A DNA stretch of 6,991 nt, taken from Bordetella parapertussis (GTDB taxonomy: Bacteria; Pseudomonadota; Gammaproteobacteria; Burkholderiales; Burkholderiaceae_B). Below are positions 5,178-6,991 of this stretch, piece after piece. Numbering within the stretch: position 1 is the stretch's first letter; each line of letters begins with the position of its first letter. The position numbers and the translations under genes were made by a program. The notes below the pieces were generated by a model that saw nothing but the letters and a program-made list of their open reading frames with translations, did not search any database and was not told where the DNA came from. Where the stretch lies: the NCBI GenBank assembly GCA_945882005.1, contig CAMCWG010000159.1, positions 1-6,991 of the forward strand. Reading direction: 5' to 3'.

Positions 5178-6991
5178 ATGCTTTCTCTGCTTAAAAAAAT
5201 ATTCGGTACACGAAATGATCGCCTACTGAAGCAATTGCGTCGTCAGGTCAATCAGATCAATGCGCTCGAACCTCAGATGCAGGCTTTGTCTGATACGGAG
5301 TTGCAGGCAAAGACCGACGATTTTCGTGCGCGGGTTCAGGCAGGCACTACGCTTGACTCGATACTGCCCGAGGCGTTTGCTGTCGTGAGAGAGGCTGGTG
5401 TTCGCGTCTTTGGCATGCGGCACTTCGATGTACAGTTGATTGGCGGCATGGTGTTGCACTCCGGCAAGATTGCAGAGATGCGCACCGGCGAAGGTAAGAC
5501 ACTGATGGCAACGCTGCCCGTCTACCTGAACGCGTTGACCGGACGCGGTGTGCATGTCGTGACGGTGAACGACTATTTGGCTCGACGCGACGCCCAATGG
5601 ATGGGGCGGCTATATAACTTCTTGGGTCTGAGTGTAGGTGTGGTTGTTCCACAGCAATCGAATGAAGAAAAGATTGCTGCGTATCGCGCTGACATTACCT
5701 ACGGTACGAACAACGAATTTGGCTTTGATTATCTGCGCGACAACATGGAGTACCGTGTTGAAGACCGGCGTCAGCGTGCCCTCGTCTACGCAATCGTCGA
5801 CGAGGTTGATTCGATCCTGATCGACGAGGCGCGTACGCCCTTGATTATTTCTGGGCAGGCAGAAGATCACACAGAACTGTACGTTCGCATGAACGCTGTG
5901 CCGCCGTTGCTCACCCGGATGGCGTCTGAGCCCAAGCCGCAAGAGCCGGAACCAGAGGGGCATTACTGGGTCGACGAAAAAAACCATCAAGTGTTTCTAT
6001 CTGAGTCCGGTCACGAGCAGGCCGAAGGTGTTTTAACGCGTTTGGGCTTGTTGCCAGAAGGGCAATCTTTATATGAGCCGCGCAATATTAGTTTGATGCA
6101 TCATTTGATGGCGTCACTGCGTGCGCACAACTTATTTCATCGCGACCAGCATTATGTGGTTCAGGAAGGTGAAGTTGTCATTGTTGATGAGTTCACCGGT
6201 CGCCTGATGGTGGGACGCCGATGGTCTGATGGTTTACATCAGGCCGTGGAAGCGAAAGAGGGTGCGAAGATTCAGTTAGAGAACCAGACGCTCGCTTCCA
6301 TCACGTTTCAAAATTTTTTCCGGATGTACGAAAAACTGTCTGGTATGACCGGAACAGCGGACACAGAGGCCTACGAATTCCAAGAGATTTACAGTCTTGA
6401 AACTGTGATTGTGCCTACTAACCGTCCGATGGTGCGCGCGGATCAGAACGATCAGATCTTTAAAACTGCGCTTGAAAAGTTCAAGGCGATCGAGGCAGAT
6501 ATCCGTGACTGTCAAGAGCGTGGCCAGCCCGTGCTAGTGGGCACGACAAGCATTGAAAACTCGGAATTGCTGTCGGGAATGTTGAGCAACTCGGGCCTGC
6601 GTCACGAGGTGCTGAACGCGAAGCAACATGCGCGTGAGGCTGAGATCGTTGCCCAAGCCGGTAAGCCCGGAAACATTACGATTGCAACCAACATGGCCGG
6701 ACGTGGAACGGATATTGTGTTGGGTGGCAGCATTGAAAAGCAGATTGAAGCGGTACGCGCCAACGAGGCGTTGTCCGAGTCAGACAAACAAGCGCAGATC
6801 GATGTGATTCGCCAAGAGTGGCAGCCGCTGAATGATCGCGTTAAGGCAGCTGGCGGTTTGCGCATCATTGGCACTGAGCGTCACGAATCGCGTCGTATTG
6901 ATAATCAGCTTCGCGGTCGTGCGGGGCGGCAGGGTGATCCAGGATCTTCTCGCTTCTATCTTTCTCTTGAAGATCCATTGATGCGCATCTT
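5178..6991 (+). CDS. secA: Preprotein translocase ATPase SecA, 3'-truncated
   Basis: Motor ATPase that pushes unfolded preproteins through SecYEG. The frame runs without a stop from ATG 5178 to the window end: 604 complete codons plus two bases, about two thirds of a typical protein of some 900 residues. The C-terminal part (helical wing and scaffold, and zinc-binding tail if present) lies outside. Visible: N-terminus LSLLKKIFG; Walker A MRTGEGKT at 101-108; [13 protein letters not shown] at 129-141; [17 protein letters not shown] at 174-190; Walker B region [13 protein letters not shown] at 208-220; preprotein cross-linking domain from about 225; VDEFTGR; second ATPase domain with NMAGRGTDI at 505-513 and the arginine-finger motif [11 protein letters not shown] at 577-587. 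The ATG is fixed by the family N-terminus; an in-frame stop lies at 5154. The ribosome site is poor. No secM gene is found between lpxC and secA. Confidence 0.99.
   Translation, partial: MLSLLKKIFGTRNDRLLKQLRRQVNQINALEPQMQALSDTELQAKTDDFRARVQAGTTLDSILPEAFAVVREAGVRVFGMRHFDVQLIGGMVLHSGKIAEMRTGEGKTLMATLPVYLNALTGRGVHVVTVNDYLARRDAQWMGRLYNFLGLSVGVVVPQQSNEEKIAAYRADITYGTNNEFGFDYLRDNMEYRVEDRRQRALVYAIVDEVDSILIDEARTPLIISGQAEDHTELYVRMNAVPPLLTRMASEPKPQEPEPEGHYWVDEKNHQVFLSESGHEQAEGVLTRLGLLPEGQSLYEPRNISLMHHLMASLRAHNLFHRDQHYVVQEGEVVIVDEFTGRLMVGRRWSDGLHQAVEAKEGAKIQLENQTLASITFQNFFRMYEKLSGMTGTADTEAYEFQEIYSLETVIVPTNRPMVRADQNDQIFKTALEKFKAIEADIRDCQERGQPVLVGTTSIENSELLSGMLSNSGLRHEVLNAKQHAREAEIVAQAGKPGNITIATNMAGRGTDIVLGGSIEKQIEAVRANEALSESDKQAQIDVIRQEWQPLNDRVKAAGGLRIIGTERHESRRIDNQLRGRAGRQGDPGSSRFYLSLEDPLMRI

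Noticed and set aside
5223..5990. Minus-strand open frames of 101-126 codons inside secA
   Set aside because: They lie opposite conserved SecA ATPase sequence and have no recognisable domains; they follow from codon bias on the real strand.

Overview
The window is a piece of core bacterial chromosome from a Gram-negative bacterium: the end of the division and cell wall (dcw) cluster followed by the lpxC to secA segment. Gene order is ftsA (5' end cut off), ftsZ, lpxC, dciA-type DUF721 gene (minus strand), M23 peptidase gene, secA (3' end cut off). LpxC shows an outer membrane with lipid A. The order lpxC / DUF721 / M23 / secA, and SecA wording I recall from Bordetella-type proteins, suggest a betaproteobacterium, probably Burkholderiales and possibly Alcaligenaceae. 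By eye the base composition is only slightly above 50% GC, lower than Bordetella itself. The assignment rests on recalled protein wording, not on a search.

Layout: 1-1127 ftsA, open at the left edge; 1128-1296 an intergenic leader with two possible hairpins; 1297-2463 ftsZ; 2464-2643 a gap with a probable terminator and a probable lpxC promoter with an A9 run; 2644-3567 lpxC; 3506-4057 dciA on the minus strand, overlapping the lpxC end by 62 bp; 4058-4072 a 15-bp head-to-head gap; 4073-5080 a membrane-anchored M23 metallopeptidase; 5081-5177 a short leader with a hairpin; 5178-6991 secA, running off the right edge. No tRNA, rRNA, insertion sequence, CRISPR array or phage gene is visible.

Functionally, FtsA anchors FtsZ filaments to the membrane at midcell, LpxC commits precursor to lipid A, the M23 enzyme probably cleaves peptidoglycan cross-links in the periplasm, DciA helps place the replicative helicase DnaB, and SecA drives export of proteins to the envelope. 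The cluster thus combines division, envelope growth, export and one replication gene. I found no convincing new biological system. What merits a second look is in the gaps: hairpins before ftsZ and secA, the lpxC promoter spacer, and the tightly packed inverted dciA gene.
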